DNA of 64,000 nucleotides from Marinifilum fragile JCM 15579 (GCF_001310955.1 NZ_BAZX01000015.1:1-64000), one strand, 5' to 3'. Counted from the stretch's first letter, positions 28,615 through 37,994 are shown. Program-made: numbers and translations. The notes: generated by a model from the sequence alone, not told the origin.

Positions 28615-30771
28615 ATGAAAAGAATATTCCTTTTAGTCTATTTATTAATTAATTGTGGAGTTTTCCTAAGTTTAGAGGCACAGACAAAAAAATTGTCTAT
28701 GGAAGATGCTATTTTAGGGCAATGGAGACAATTTTATCCAGAAAGCTTGTCACAATTATCTTGGAGAGGAGATTTAAGTGAATACACTTATGTGAAAGAG
28801 AATGAAATTCTGTTTGCAAAACCAGGAGATGAACCAAAGGTATTATTAAGTTTGGAAGAACTAAATGCAGGTATAGAAGCTAATGAAATAAAAGCATTAA
28901 GAAGAATTCCTCATTTTTCATGGCAATCAAAAAATGTAATGGAATTTAATCAGCAAGGAGCTTTGATTCATTATGATTTCGTTGCAAAAAAAGTATTGCT
29001 TAATCTAAAGGTGAACTCAAAAGCAGAAAATCAAGATTTTTGTGATGCATCTAGTGCTGTAGCATATACTATTGAAAACAACTTATACATTGCCGGTAAA
29101 GATGGAAAAGAGTTTGCAGTTACTGCTGATACAGATAAGAATATTGTAAATGGTCAGGCTGTTAGCAGAAGCGAATACGGCATTAGCGGAGGAATTTTCT
29201 GGTCTCCTAACGGAAAGCAATTGGCATTTTACAGAAAAGATGAAACCAATGTAACTTCTTTCCCATTGGTAGATATCAACACGAGAGTAGGCGATTTAAG
29301 AGAGATTAAATATCCTATGGCAGGAATGGGTAGTGAAGTGGTTAGCTTAGGTGTTTACAATTTGGATACCAAGAAGACTTCATGGATAAAGCCAGATGAT
29401 TTTGGATCAGATCAGTATTTAACCAACATTTCTTGGGGAGCTGATAACAAATACATCTACATTCAGGTATTGAATCGTGCTTCGAATCATGCAAAATTAA
29501 ACAAATACGAGGCTGAAACTGGTAAGTTCGTAGCAACTTTGTTTGAAGAGAAAGATGATCGTTGGGTTGAGCCATCGCATAAATTGGTATTCCTGAAGAA
29601 CAAGCCAAATCAGTTCATCTATCAAACCAACAATCGTCATGGCTTTAATCATGCCTATTTGTACAATACCGAAGGAAAGTTGATTAAACAATTGACTTCT
29701 GGTGATTGGGAAATTACCGAAATATTAGGTTTTGATAAAGAAGAAAAGTACATGTTCTATGTATCTACCGAAGTAAGTCCGATAGATAGACATGCTTACA
29801 AGTTGAATTTGAAAACTGGTAAGAGATATAGATTAACCAAAGATGAAGGATATCATAGTGTACAGGTGAGTGCCGATGGAAAATACATCTTGGATAATTA
29901 CAGTAGCTTAAATGTACCAAGAATAATAAATGTGGCTGATACCAGAGGGAAATTCGTAAAAGAATTGGTGAAGGCAGAAAACAAATTGAAGGATTACAAT
30001 TTGGGCGAAATTTCATTGGGAACAATTAAATCGGCTGATGGTGTTACCGATTTGCATTACCGCATGGTTAAACCAGCTGATTTTGATCCGAACAAAAAAT
30101 ATCCAGTTGTGGTATATGTTTATGGAGGTCCGCATGCACAGTTGGTAACCAACAGATATTTGGGAGGTGCTCGTTTGTGGGAGCAGTATATGGCTCAAAA
30201 CGGATACTTGCTTTATATATTGGATAACAGAGGTTCTTCAAACAGAGGTAAAGAATTTGAGGCTGTAATTCACCGTCAGTGTGGACAACCTGAAATGGCT
30301 GATCAACTTAAAGGCGTTGAGTTTTTGAAATCATTACCATATGTGGATGCCGATAAAATTGGTGTACATGGATGGAGTTACGGTGGTTTCATGACCATTT
30401 CATTGATTACGAATTATCCAGACGTATTTAAAGTTGCTGTTGCTGGAGGACCAGTAATCGACTGGAAATGGTACGAGGTGATGTATGGAGAGCGCTATAT
30501 GGATACTCCTGAAGAAAATCCGGAAGGATATGCGAAAACATCATTAATCGCGAAAGCAAAAGATTTAAAAGGAAAACTTTTAATTTGCCAGGGAGCCATT
30601 GATCCAACCGTTTTATGGCAGCACAGCTTGAATTTCATTCGTGAATGTATCAAGAATAATGTTCAGGTTGATTACTTCCCATATCCAAGAGCAGAGCACA
30701 ATGTTAGAGGTCGAGATCGAATTCACTTAAAACAGAAAGTCAGCAATTATTTTGATGATTATCTGAAATAA
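28615..30771 (+). CDS. Dipeptidyl-peptidase IV-like S9 serine peptidase
   Basis: A 718-residue secreted peptidase. The ATG at 28615 gives a signal peptide (MKRIFLLVYLLINCGVFLSLEAQ); earlier in-frame residues are lysine/asparagine-rich leader. The N-terminal beta-propeller (DPPIV_N) has the substrate-amino-binding GISGGIFWSPNGKQLAFYRKDE. The C-terminal alpha/beta hydrolase has the nucleophile GVHGWSYGGFMT, the aspartate in CQGAIDPTVLW and the histidine in YPRAEHNVRG. It releases N-terminal dipeptides, preferring proline at position 2, in the periplasm. Its own terminator follows. Confidence 0.94.
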   Translation: MKRIFLLVYLLINCGVFLSLEAQTKKLSMEDAILGQWRQFYPESLSQLSWRGDLSEYTYVKENEILFAKPGDEPKVLLSLEELNAGIEANEIKALRRIPHFSWQSKNVMEFNQQGALIHYDFVAKKVLLNLKVNSKAENQDFCDASSAVAYTIENNLYIAGKDGKEFAVTADTDKNIVNGQAVSRSEYGISGGIFWSPNGKQLAFYRKDETNVTSFPLVDINTRVGDLREIKYPMAGMGSEVVSLGVYNLDTKKTSWIKPDDFGSDQYLTNISWGADNKYIYIQVLNRASNHAKLNKYEAETGKFVATLFEEKDDRWVEPSHKLVFLKNKPNQFIYQTNNRHGFNHAYLYNTEGKLIKQLTSGDWEITEILGFDKEEKYMFYVSTEVSPIDRHAYKLNLKTGKRYRLTKDEGYHSVQVSADGKYILDNYSSLNVPRIINVADTRGKFVKELVKAENKLKDYNLGEISLGTIKSADGVTDLHYRMVKPADFDPNKKYPVVVYVYGGPHAQLVTNRYLGGARLWEQYMAQNGYLLYILDNRGSSNRGKEFEAVIHRQCGQPEMADQLKGVEFLKSLPYVDADKIGVHGWSYGGFMTISLITNYPDVFKVAVAGGPVIDWKWYEVMYGERYMDTPEENPEGYAKTSLIAKAKDLKGKLLICQGAIDPTVLWQHSLNFIRECIKNNVQVDYFPYPRAEHNVRGRDRIHLKQKVSNYFDDYLK

Positions 30772-30785
30772 AAGAACTAATTTTC

Positions 30786-30815
30786 GCCGGCTTCAATTTA
30801 AGGAGCCGGCTTTTT
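30786..30815 (+). terminator. Intrinsic terminator after the S9 peptidase
   Basis: GCCGGCT (30786-30792) and AGCCGGC (30804-30810) pair, followed by TTTTT. A clear terminator. Confidence 0.9.
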
Positions 30816-30833
30816 ATTTTATAGAACTTTAGC

Positions 30834-32165
30834 GTGAAAATACAAACTGATTATAGAAACATTTGGAAGATTGCCTATCCCATTATTTTGGGTAGTGTGG
30901 CGCAGAATATCATTGCCTTAACCGATACTGCTTTTTTGGGGCACCTAAGTGAAGTGGCATTAGGAGCTGCAGCCATTGCCACAATCTTTTATTTTGCTGT
31001 GGTTATGCTTGGTTGGGGATTCGGATTAGGGACCCAAATTGTAATTGCGCGTCGATTTGGTGAAGGCAACTATGAAAGAGTTGGAAAAACCTTTGATCAT
31101 GCCTTGTATTTTCTGTTGATTCTGGCCGTTCTTTTATTAGGTTTTATGCAGATTCAAGCTCCTCCAATTCTTAAGGGGATTGTTCAATCGGATGCCATAT
31201 TTCAAGCAAGTACCGATTACATTTCTGTGCGTGCCTGGGGAATTTTATTTGCCTGCGTGAACCTGTTGTTCAGGGCATTTTATATTGGAATTGCCAAAAC
31301 CAAAGTAATAAGTTGGAGTACAGCCTTTATGGCAATCGTTAATATCTTTTTAGATTATGCTTTAATATTTGGTGAGTTTGGTTTCCCAGAGATGGGCATT
31401 AAAGGTGCAGCCTTGGCATCGGTAATTGCAGAGGCGTGTGTATTGGTATTTTTTCTGATATATACTTTTAGAAAAACTCCGGTTAAAAAGTACCAGCTGT
31501 TTGCTTTTCCAAAGGTGGATAGAGAATTGTATTCGCGATTGCTAAAAGTATCTTTTCCAATGATGATACAAAACTTTCTGGCACTTTCATGCTGGTTTGT
31601 ATTTTTCTTATTCGTTGAGAAAATGGGAGAGAGGGAATTGGCCATATCCAATATTATCAGAAGTATTTATGTATTGATAATGGTTCCGGTATGGGCATTT
31701 GCTTCAGCAGCAAATACTTTGGTTAGTCAAGTGTTAGGTGAAGGAGAACCTAAGGAGGTGATGCCTGTTATCTTTAGGACCGTAAAGCTATCGTTTTTAG
31801 CCGTTTTGGCTTTGGTTGGCATTAGTTTAATAAGCCCGGAATTGGTGATATCTATTTACACGGAAGAGCCTAGTTTGATTTTAGAAACCAAGCCTGTACT
31901 ATATGTGATTTTTGGTGCCGCTTTATTATTTCCTATTGCCATCACATTGTTTCAGGGAGTTTCAGGAACAGGCAATACTTTTCATGCCATGCTCATTGAA
32001 ATTGTAGTACTGACATGTTACCTGGGAGGTGTTTATTTATTGATTGAAGTATTCAAACTATCTATTTCAGGCGTTTGGGTATCGGAGTATTTTTATGCTG
32101 CCTTTTTAGCTTTTGGATCTTGGTTGTATTTAAGATTTGTCAATTGGAAAGAGAGCAAGATTTAG
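30834..32165 (+). CDS. MATE family multidrug/Na+ antiporter
   Basis: A 443-residue inner-membrane exporter with about twelve hydrophobic segments and the MATE duplications. The first repeat carries IAYPIILGSVAQNIIALTDTAFLGHL and LGWGFGLGTQIVIARRFGEG. The second half has the equivalent VSFPMMIQNFLALSCWFVFFLFVEKMG. The start codon is GTG at 30834, which begins MKIQTDYRNIWKIA directly after the terminator. The substrate cannot be deduced. It is convergent with the outer-membrane protein gene. Confidence 0.9.
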   Translation: MKIQTDYRNIWKIAYPIILGSVAQNIIALTDTAFLGHLSEVALGAAAIATIFYFAVVMLGWGFGLGTQIVIARRFGEGNYERVGKTFDHALYFLLILAVLLLGFMQIQAPPILKGIVQSDAIFQASTDYISVRAWGILFACVNLLFRAFYIGIAKTKVISWSTAFMAIVNIFLDYALIFGEFGFPEMGIKGAALASVIAEACVLVFFLIYTFRKTPVKKYQLFAFPKVDRELYSRLLKVSFPMMIQNFLALSCWFVFFLFVEKMGERELAISNIIRSIYVLIMVPVWAFASAANTLVSQVLGEGEPKEVMPVIFRTVKLSFLAVLALVGISLISPELVISIYTEEPSLILETKPVLYVIFGAALLFPIAITLFQGVSGTGNTFHAMLIEIVVLTCYLGGVYLLIEVFKLSISGVWVSEYFYAAFLAFGSWLYLRFVNWKESKI

Positions 32166-32176
32166 GTTTGTACAAT

Positions 32177-34084
32177 CTATTCATAAGGGACCACCTCAGG
32201 TTGTCCCACTTTAAAATCATTAAATCGAGGACGTTCTTCTCCTGATAAACGGAAGGCTGTAGACTGAAAATCACTTGGAGCTTTTGGATAAAATGCCAAG
32301 CGAAACTGTATGGTTTTGAACACAAGGTTTTCGTTGTGTAATCGCACACCAAAACCTAATCCGTAGTAATAATCACCTTTAAAAATTTGTGTCTGATTAC
32401 TGCCAATAATTCCAAGATCTCCAAAAGTATAAAAGGCAAATTTAAAGCCACCTATCATGTATGGAGTAAAGACTACGGTTTCGAGATTTAGATTGAGTTT
32501 TTGATTTCCCATCACCTCTTCGCTTTTAAATCCACGAATACCATTTTTGTTATTAATGGTGATAAATTCTTCTGGAAATCTTCGGATACCCAGAGTGTAT
32601 TTTAAATCTCCAAAATTACGGAATCTTAATGCTCCCAATTTTCGAATTCGACTGAAGAATTTCGATTGGGCAATTAAGCTTCCTTGTTCAAATCTTTTTG
32701 AATCGAAAAATCCGCCTATGGCTATGCGATTAAAAAAATAACTTCTTGTTTTTCGAACATAGCTTGCATTCTGAAAATCAAATCCCAAATACAGTCGATG
32801 TGAGTATTCCCGATCTTCATAACCAAAATTCATTTGAGCTAAAAATCCATAAGGAATATCCTCAGTTCTACCGAAATTGTAAATCAGGTTACTTTTGTAA
32901 AATTGTGTCTGACTAAGGCTGATCCCTCCAAGATACAGGATGTTGTTGTGGAAGAATTGATTTAAATCAGGACCAGTTTCCGGCCTTTCAAAAAATTTTG
33001 TACTGGCTATTCTTCCCGTAAAGTACATCTTTCGTCTGGCAAATAAATTTTTAGAGTCTAGCTTAATCGAAGTTCCATACCAAAGGTTCCCATAATTAAA
33101 ATCCAGAGGGATTTCGTTACGAATTGGATCATCGTCCATGATTTTATTTGAACGCATCGTTTTCGATAAGCTAAGCCCACCAGCTCTCTTGGTGTTATAG
33201 GTTTCAAAATCTTTTTCAAAATCAATTCCAATTACCGATTTTTCATATGTGTTTTCATAAATTAAGCTAGCGTCAATAAAACTTCTTCTGATGTTACGAA
33301 CCGTATATCTACCAGAGTATCCAAATTTTTGATCTTCATCGCTATCGTAATGAAACTTATTGCTGAACTCATGACCAATGCCGTAAAGATTTCGACTGTA
33401 AATTCCGAATTCAGTGGATAAGTTTGAACCAAGATCTATGTCAATCCCCCAGGAAAACTGATCTTTCACCCATAGTTGCAAATCAACAAATTTATTAGAG
33501 CCTCTTACTGGTATGACTCTAAAAAAAGCATCCTTAATATAGTTAAGCTGTCTAATTAATCTTTCATTGTCAGCTAGCGTGTAGGCATCTAGTTTATCTC
33601 CTTCCTTAAGACGTAGCATTTTTCTTAGGTGCCCTCGTTTACTGGTGTGATGAAGGTCGTTACCTGCTCTTTCAATCCAGCTGTTAGCAACTTTAGTAGT
33701 ATCATGAAGACTAGACCCAAAGGGTTCAATAACTCTTATCTGAATGTTTCTGATTGTTTTTCCCTGATAAATGACAAAAGCGGTTTCACTACGTTCTGTT
33801 TTTATGGTATCGGTAGGTGAAATTTTATCAGGGGCTACAAAAAATAACTTGTATAGTTCTTTGGTAAATTTACGTTTATAAGCTCCCCGTTGTATTGCAT
33901 GGTAGAATTTACTTCCACTCTTATTTGAATCCTTTTTTCGTTCTCTTACAGTATCCAATAAAAATACGATAGTGTCACGTGAAATGATTATCGTACTATC
34001 AGGTAGATCTATATTTTTAGTGGGTTTTAAAAGGCTGTCTTTTTGGGTGTTCTGCTGCGCATTTGCAGAAGAAAAATAGCTCAA
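32177..34084 (-). CDS. BamA/surface-antigen-like outer-membrane protein
   Basis: At least 636 residues. A short POTRA-like region (FVIYQGKTIRNIQIRVIEPFG and LRLKEGDKLDAYTLADNERLIRQLNYI) precedes a long beta-barrel rich in alternating aromatic strands. The barrel contains FGDLKYTLGIRRFPEEF, ENLVFKTIQFRLAFYP and a late GIRGF motif like the VRGF motif of BamA. The listed TTG start is doubtful. In-frame codons upstream encode CLLIAVLLSYFSSANAQ, the core of a signal peptide, yet no ATG or GTG precedes them before a stop. A TTG at 34142 in another frame reads MKIRSYSKLSNILF. One extra A near 34096 would explain both. The likely role is outer-membrane assembly or transport. Confidence 0.75.
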   Translation of the reverse strand: MSYFSSANAQQNTQKDSLLKPTKNIDLPDSTIIISRDTIVFLLDTVRERKKDSNKSGSKFYHAIQRGAYKRKFTKELYKLFFVAPDKISPTDTIKTERSETAFVIYQGKTIRNIQIRVIEPFGSSLHDTTKVANSWIERAGNDLHHTSKRGHLRKMLRLKEGDKLDAYTLADNERLIRQLNYIKDAFFRVIPVRGSNKFVDLQLWVKDQFSWGIDIDLGSNLSTEFGIYSRNLYGIGHEFSNKFHYDSDEDQKFGYSGRYTVRNIRRSFIDASLIYENTYEKSVIGIDFEKDFETYNTKRAGGLSLSKTMRSNKIMDDDPIRNEIPLDFNYGNLWYGTSIKLDSKNLFARRKMYFTGRIASTKFFERPETGPDLNQFFHNNILYLGGISLSQTQFYKSNLIYNFGRTEDIPYGFLAQMNFGYEDREYSHRLYLGFDFQNASYVRKTRSYFFNRIAIGGFFDSKRFEQGSLIAQSKFFSRIRKLGALRFRNFGDLKYTLGIRRFPEEFITINNKNGIRGFKSEEVMGNQKLNLNLETVVFTPYMIGGFKFAFYTFGDLGIIGSNQTQIFKGDYYYGLGFGVRLHNENLVFKTIQFRLAFYPKAPSDFQSTAFRLSGEERPRFNDFKVGQPEVVPYE

Positions 34085-34226
34085 AAGTACGGCTATTAAT
34101 AAACAATATGTTGCTGAGCTTCGAATAGGACCTTATTTTCAATGGTTATACACTATTATCAAAGATAAATAAATTGAGATTCTCTCGAAGGATCTATCAA
34201 GAATTATACCTTAAAAGAAATTAATC

Positions 34227-34682
34227 CTAGTTTAAATTCTGAATTGTTGATAATTTATCGCAGATGACATTCGTTTTATCCTCAGGCCAACTCCATTTTC
34301 CATCTTTTCGGAGTTCAGCAGACAGTATTTTACCTTTAAATATTTCCAGGGTTTGAGTTGCAGCACCAAAACCAAATCGTTTCATGCTCAATTTATAATT
34401 TAGTTTGGAGTAGGGGATCCTTTCTTTTCCTTTAATAAAGATGAAATAGTAATAGTCTATATTGAGTTCTTGTTTTTGATCATCAAAGGATATGGATGTA
34501 ACAATTCGATTGCGTTTGAGCAATAACAATAGTGAATACATTACAATTACAGAAGTAAAGTATACAACTTTAAATCCTACAAAAAATAGAAGTATAGCCA
34601 CAAGTAGAATCAAGAGCGACAATTCTTTTTTAATTCGATCCCAAAGGGTGTATGATTCTTTAGATAATTCAAAAGTTTCCAT
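34227..34682 (-). CDS. Small membrane protein, unknown
   Basis: A 151-residue protein starting METFELSKESYTLWDRI, or 6 residues longer from the ATG at 34700. Two adjacent hydrophobic segments (LSLLILLVAILLFFVGFKVVYFTSVIVMYSLLLLL) form a hairpin in the membrane. The C-terminal 90 residues are a mixed soluble domain (SISFDDQKQELNIDYYYFIFIKGKERIPYSKL) resembling bacterial PH-like membrane-associated domains. A TATTTTG box at 34707-34713 on the minus strand could be its promoter and favours the shorter start. I do not recognise a named family. Confidence 0.6.
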   Translation of the reverse strand: METFELSKESYTLWDRIKKELSLLILLVAILLFFVGFKVVYFTSVIVMYSLLLLLKRNRIVTSISFDDQKQELNIDYYYFIFIKGKERIPYSKLNYKLSMKRFGFGAATQTLEIFKGKILSAELRKDGKWSWPEDKTNVICDKLSTIQNLN

Positions 34683-34755
34683 GCTCAATTTTTTTTGCAT
34701 AGTTAGCAAAATAGCTTGCATTTATCAATACTTACAGTTTAAAAATAAGTTTATC

Positions 34756-34808
34756 TACTAAATTTTTAGTAAATAAATTTGTCTACTAAAAAATTAGTAC
34801 TAAGTTTG
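34756..34808 (+). promoter_or_regulatory. Promoter and BlaI-type operators of the first BlaI-M56 operon
   Basis: A -33 TTTG (34778-34781), a 19-nt spacer and a -7 TAAGTTTG (34801-34808) form an almost ideal Bacteroidota promoter. Two dyads, TACTAAATTTTTAGTA (34756-34771) and TACTAAAAAATTAGTA (34784-34799), lie upstream of the -33 box and inside the spacer. Their common form is TACTA-N6-TAGTA. Binding of a BlaI dimer to the second would block polymerase. A half site GTAGTA follows the -7. Confidence 0.85.
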
Positions 34809-34838
34809 TAGTAGATTAATCTAAAAGTAAATGTTAAG

Positions 34839-35210
34839 ATGAAGGAGTTGACCAAAGCTGAAGAGCAAGTGATGCAGATATTATGGGAATTAAAAGAAGC
34901 CAATGTAAGAGAGGTGGTTTTACACTTTCCAGATCCAAAGCCAGCATATACAACTGTTGCAACAGTGATGAATGCATTAGAGAAGAAGGGATTTGCAGAT
35001 AAAATTCCAGCTGGGAAATCCCATTTGTTTGCGGTTAAAATTTCGAAAGAAGATTATTCAGGTTTTAAAGCAGGGGCTTTGGTGAAAAATTATTTTAATG
35101 GCTCATTTTCTCGAATGGCATCCTTTTTTGCAAAGGATAACAAGCTAAGCATTCAGGAGTTGGAAGAGATGATAAAGATCGCAAAAGAACAAATTGAGAA
35201 GGAGAAATAG
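34839..35210 (+). CDS. blaI: BlaI/MecI/CopY-family repressor
   Basis: A 123-residue winged-helix repressor. The start is MKELTKAEEQVMQILWELKEANVREVV. The recognition region is KPAYTTVATVMNALEKKGFADKI. The C-terminal helix that dimerises and is cleaved on induction is present (YFNGSFSRMASFFAKDNKLSIQELEEMI). It is followed after 2 nt by a BlaR1-like M56 metalloprotease that should inactivate it, and preceded by two operator dyads. Paralogous to the repressor at 40.2-40.6 kb. These systems in Bacteroidota are often not about beta-lactamase, and no beta-lactamase gene is present here. Confidence 0.93.
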   Translation: MKELTKAEEQVMQILWELKEANVREVVLHFPDPKPAYTTVATVMNALEKKGFADKIPAGKSHLFAVKISKEDYSGFKAGALVKNYFNGSFSRMASFFAKDNKLSIQELEEMIKIAKEQIEKEK

Positions 35211-35212
35211 AT

Positions 35213-36778
35213 ATGAATGAATTCTTCCATTATTTAATGCAGTCCTCAGGAATTCTGGCAGTTTTTTATGTCTTGTATTTCCTGTTTTTAAGAAACGAAA
35301 GGTTTTTTATCGAAATCAGGTGGTTTCTAATGCTGAGTATAGTTCTTGCAGTTTTTCTTCCTCTTGTAAAAATTCCTTATACAGTGCTTGTTGAAGCATC
35401 ATCAGTAAATGTTTTAAATGACTTATCTGTTGATAAATGGATAACTGGAACAATACCAGAAGGAATATCAGAAAATAGAACGAGTTACGATATTCCTCAG
35501 CTTTTAATGAGAATATATTTAAGCATTTCTCTGGTGCTGTTGATAAGAAGCAGCATAAAGGTTTGGCAGATATGGAGTATGATTAAAGGAAAGGAGTTTA
35601 TCGTGAAAGATAACTGTAAAGTAATACTCCTTGATGAGAAAATACCCGCTTTTAGCTTTTTTGGCTATGTCGTGATCAGCAGAGAAGAGTTCGAAAACGA
35701 AGCATTGAGAAACATATTTATACACGAAAAAGTTCATGCACTTCAAAAGCACTGGATCGATCTGCTTTTGGTTGAAATTTTAAGCATTATATTTTGGGTT
35801 AACCCATTTGTATGGCTTTTTCAAATCGCAATAAAACAAACGCATGAATTATTGGCTGATGATGAAGTTATAGCGCGCGGCTTTAGCATTGGACAGTATC
35901 AGGCACTATTAATTAATCAACTAATGGGAGCCGAAGTGGTTGGTTTAGCCAACAACTTTAATTATTCCATTAATAAAAAACGAATGATTATGATGTCAAA
36001 AGATAAAAGTTCAAAAAACAGACGCTTTAAGTTACTAGTTATGCTGCCGGTAATTTTAGCAGTAGTAATCTTTAATTTAAAAATTGAGAAAGTATATGCT
36101 GATTCCTATGAAGTTGCAGCAGTATCTAATCAGGAGAATGTGAAAATAACAGGTGTTGTTCTTGCAATTGATGGTAAACCTATTCCTGGAGCAACTGTAA
36201 TTGTCAAAGGTACAACTTATGGCACAGTTACTAATCGTTATGGTAAATTTGAAATTAGTGCTGCAAAAAGTGCAAGCATAAATGTTTCGTTCGTGTCTTT
36301 ACAAACAAAAAATATAGCGGTTAAAGACTTTGTGTTGAAAGGAGAAAAAACAGAAAAAGGTTACTTTCTAAAAATAGCTCTTGATAAGGAAAGTGATGTG
36401 ACTAAGGGAGATATTAAGTTTAGTGAAACGAATTTGAAACGCAAGTCGCCCCAAAAGTACAAAGGAGAACATGTTTATGTAATTGTAGAGGAGATGCCAA
36501 AGTTTAAAGGTGGGATTGACAATATGCAACGATATTTGAAGCAAAAAATGAGTGAATTAGATTCTAAATATATTACAGGACAGAGGTGTTTTGTGACCTT
36601 TATTATAACGAAAGAAGGTAAAATTGATAATGTATGCATTACAAGAGGATCCGGAAATAAAGAAGTTGATGCAATTGCATTGGAACTAGTGAAAGGTATG
36701 CCAACATGGAGTCCGGGAAAAGAAAAAGGAAAGCCGGTTCATTGTTCCTATACGGTTCCAATTACTTTTAAATCCTAA
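35213..36778 (+). CDS. BlaR1-like M56 sensor metallopeptidase with TonB-type C-terminus
   Basis: A 521-residue membrane protein. Four N-terminal transmembrane segments flank a cytoplasmic zinc-protease domain with HEKVHALQKHW (HExxH) and the downstream ligand region THELLADDEVIARG. After another membrane helix comes an extracytoplasmic carboxypeptidase-regulatory-like domain (KITGVVLAIDGKPIPGATVIVKGTTYGTVTNRYGKFEI). A C-terminal TonB-like domain follows (CFVTFIITKEGKIDNVCITRGSGNKEVDAIALELV). There is no penicillin-binding sensor domain as in classical BlaR1, so the signal is unlikely to be a beta-lactam bound in that way. It forms an operon with blaI. Confidence 0.9.
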   Translation: MNEFFHYLMQSSGILAVFYVLYFLFLRNERFFIEIRWFLMLSIVLAVFLPLVKIPYTVLVEASSVNVLNDLSVDKWITGTIPEGISENRTSYDIPQLLMRIYLSISLVLLIRSSIKVWQIWSMIKGKEFIVKDNCKVILLDEKIPAFSFFGYVVISREEFENEALRNIFIHEKVHALQKHWIDLLLVEILSIIFWVNPFVWLFQIAIKQTHELLADDEVIARGFSIGQYQALLINQLMGAEVVGLANNFNYSINKKRMIMMSKDKSSKNRRFKLLVMLPVILAVVIFNLKIEKVYADSYEVAAVSNQENVKITGVVLAIDGKPIPGATVIVKGTTYGTVTNRYGKFEISAAKSASINVSFVSLQTKNIAVKDFVLKGEKTEKGYFLKIALDKESDVTKGDIKFSETNLKRKSPQKYKGEHVYVIVEEMPKFKGGIDNMQRYLKQKMSELDSKYITGQRCFVTFIITKEGKIDNVCITRGSGNKEVDAIALELVKGMPTWSPGKEKGKPVHCSYTVPITFKS

Positions 36779-36791
36779 AAAATATGAGGGA

Positions 36792-36912
36792 GTCCAAAAA
36801 GTTGAACCTTATTGTTATTCTGAGTGTAATTAAGAGTCTTTGGATTTGAGAATAAAATATTTCAATATGATACCACAAGCTTGGAACTTACTTTTTGGAC
36901 ATCCTTTTTTTT
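36792..36912 (+). repeat. Long-armed inverted repeat ending in a T-run
   Basis: GTCCAAAAAGT (36792-36802) pairs perfectly with ACTTTTTGGAC (36890-36900) across an 87-nt loop, with AGG/CCT extending the stem outward. Ten T follow immediately. It could be the terminator of the blaI-M56 operon with an unusually large loop, a small RNA 3' end, or a short mobile remnant. Confidence 0.6.
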
Positions 36913-37476
36913 TTATTCTGTATTGTATTTAAAACAATCGGTTGTATGATCGTTAACCATACCAGTTGCCTGCATAAAAGCATAGCAAATGGTTGGCCCC
37001 ACAAAATTAAAGCCTCGCTTCTTTAAATCTTTACTCATGGCAGTAGCTTCATTGGTAAGTGCAGGTACTTCTGACAAGTTCTTCCATGCATTTTTAATGG
37101 TTTTACCACCTGTAAAGCTCCAAATGTACTTGTCGAAACTGCCGAACTCTGCTTGAACCTTAAGAAAAGCCTTGGCATTTTTAATGGCTGAATTTATTTT
37201 CAATTTATTCCTGATGATTCCTTCATTCTGGAGCAGTTCATCCACCTTTTTTTGATCGTATTTGGCTACGATATTCGGATCGAAATTATCAAAAGCCTTG
37301 CGGTAGTTTTCACGTTTTCTAAGTACTGTGATCCAACTTAAACCCGCCTGAGCTCCTTCTAAAATTAAGAATTCAAATAGCATTTGATCATCATGGAGTG
37401 GCACGCCCCATTCATTATCGTGATAGTCGCAATATAATGGATCGTTGCCTGCCCACTTGCATCTTATTTTTCCCAT
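36913..37476 (-). CDS. tag: DNA-3-methyladenine glycosylase I
   Basis: A 187-residue base-excision repair enzyme that removes 3-methyladenine. The family signature is obvious: IRCKWAGNDPLYCDYHDNEWGVP at the start, FEFLILEGAQAGLSWITVLRKRENYRKAF in the middle and KRGFNFVGPTICYAFMQATGMVNDHTTDCF at the end. The cysteine and histidine zinc ligands at both ends are present. Complete and of standard length. A single gene, convergent with the M56 operon. Confidence 0.96.
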   Translation of the reverse strand: MGKIRCKWAGNDPLYCDYHDNEWGVPLHDDQMLFEFLILEGAQAGLSWITVLRKRENYRKAFDNFDPNIVAKYDQKKVDELLQNEGIIRNKLKINSAIKNAKAFLKVQAEFGSFDKYIWSFTGGKTIKNAWKNLSEVPALTNEATAMSKDLKKRGFNFVGPTICYAFMQATGMVNDHTTDCFKYNTE

Positions 37477-37644
37477 TTCTGTTAATTTTGAGATTCAGCT
37501 AAAGATAGAAAGAGATTTTAAGGATTAAATCAGGCGAAAGGAAAAATTGACAATCTTTAGGGAATATTCAACAATGAACAAAGCATAAAGTTTTGGCATA
37601 TTTGTAAGCCAGATTAATGGATTTGAAACATTTAACCTAGAATA

Positions 37645-37965
37645 ATGAAAGAAATAGAAAACGCAAAGGAATTAGAGAATCTATTGAAGAAAGAACATGC
37701 CATCTTAATAGATTTTTACGCCGAGACTTGTCCACCATGTCAGACATTAATGCCAATTGTAGAAAAACTAGCAGGGGATTATGAAGGGAAAGTAGAGTTC
37801 CAAAAAGTGGATGTGCATAAATTCCCCGATTTAAGAACCAAGTACCAGGTGGGAAGTATTCCAACATTGTTTTTTGTAAAGAAATCTGAAATTGTGGACA
37901 AATCAGTAGGAGTGGTGCCTGGATCAGTATTGGTAGAGAAGTTAGAGAGTTTGATAAAGGCCTAA
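37645..37965 (+). CDS. trxA: Thioredoxin with CPPC active site
   Basis: A 106-residue thioredoxin fold without a signal peptide, so cytoplasmic. The redox motif is ETCPPCQTLMPIV instead of the usual WCGPC, and the tryptophan before the first cysteine is replaced by threonine. The cis-proline loop GSIPTLFFVKK is intact. CPPC raises the possibility of a shifted redox potential, inferred from known mutational studies of thioredoxin. It stands alone with a strong terminator. Confidence 0.88.
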   Translation: MKEIENAKELENLLKKEHAILIDFYAETCPPCQTLMPIVEKLAGDYEGKVEFQKVDVHKFPDLRTKYQVGSIPTLFFVKKSEIVDKSVGVVPGSVLVEKLESLIKA

Positions 37966-37994
37966 TAAAGACGAATGTCAAATCGAAAAATATA

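Noticed and set aside
34839..36778. Beta-lactam resistance operon
   Set aside because: The repressor and M56 protease are present, but there is no beta-lactamase or PBP gene and the sensor lacks a penicillin-binding domain.
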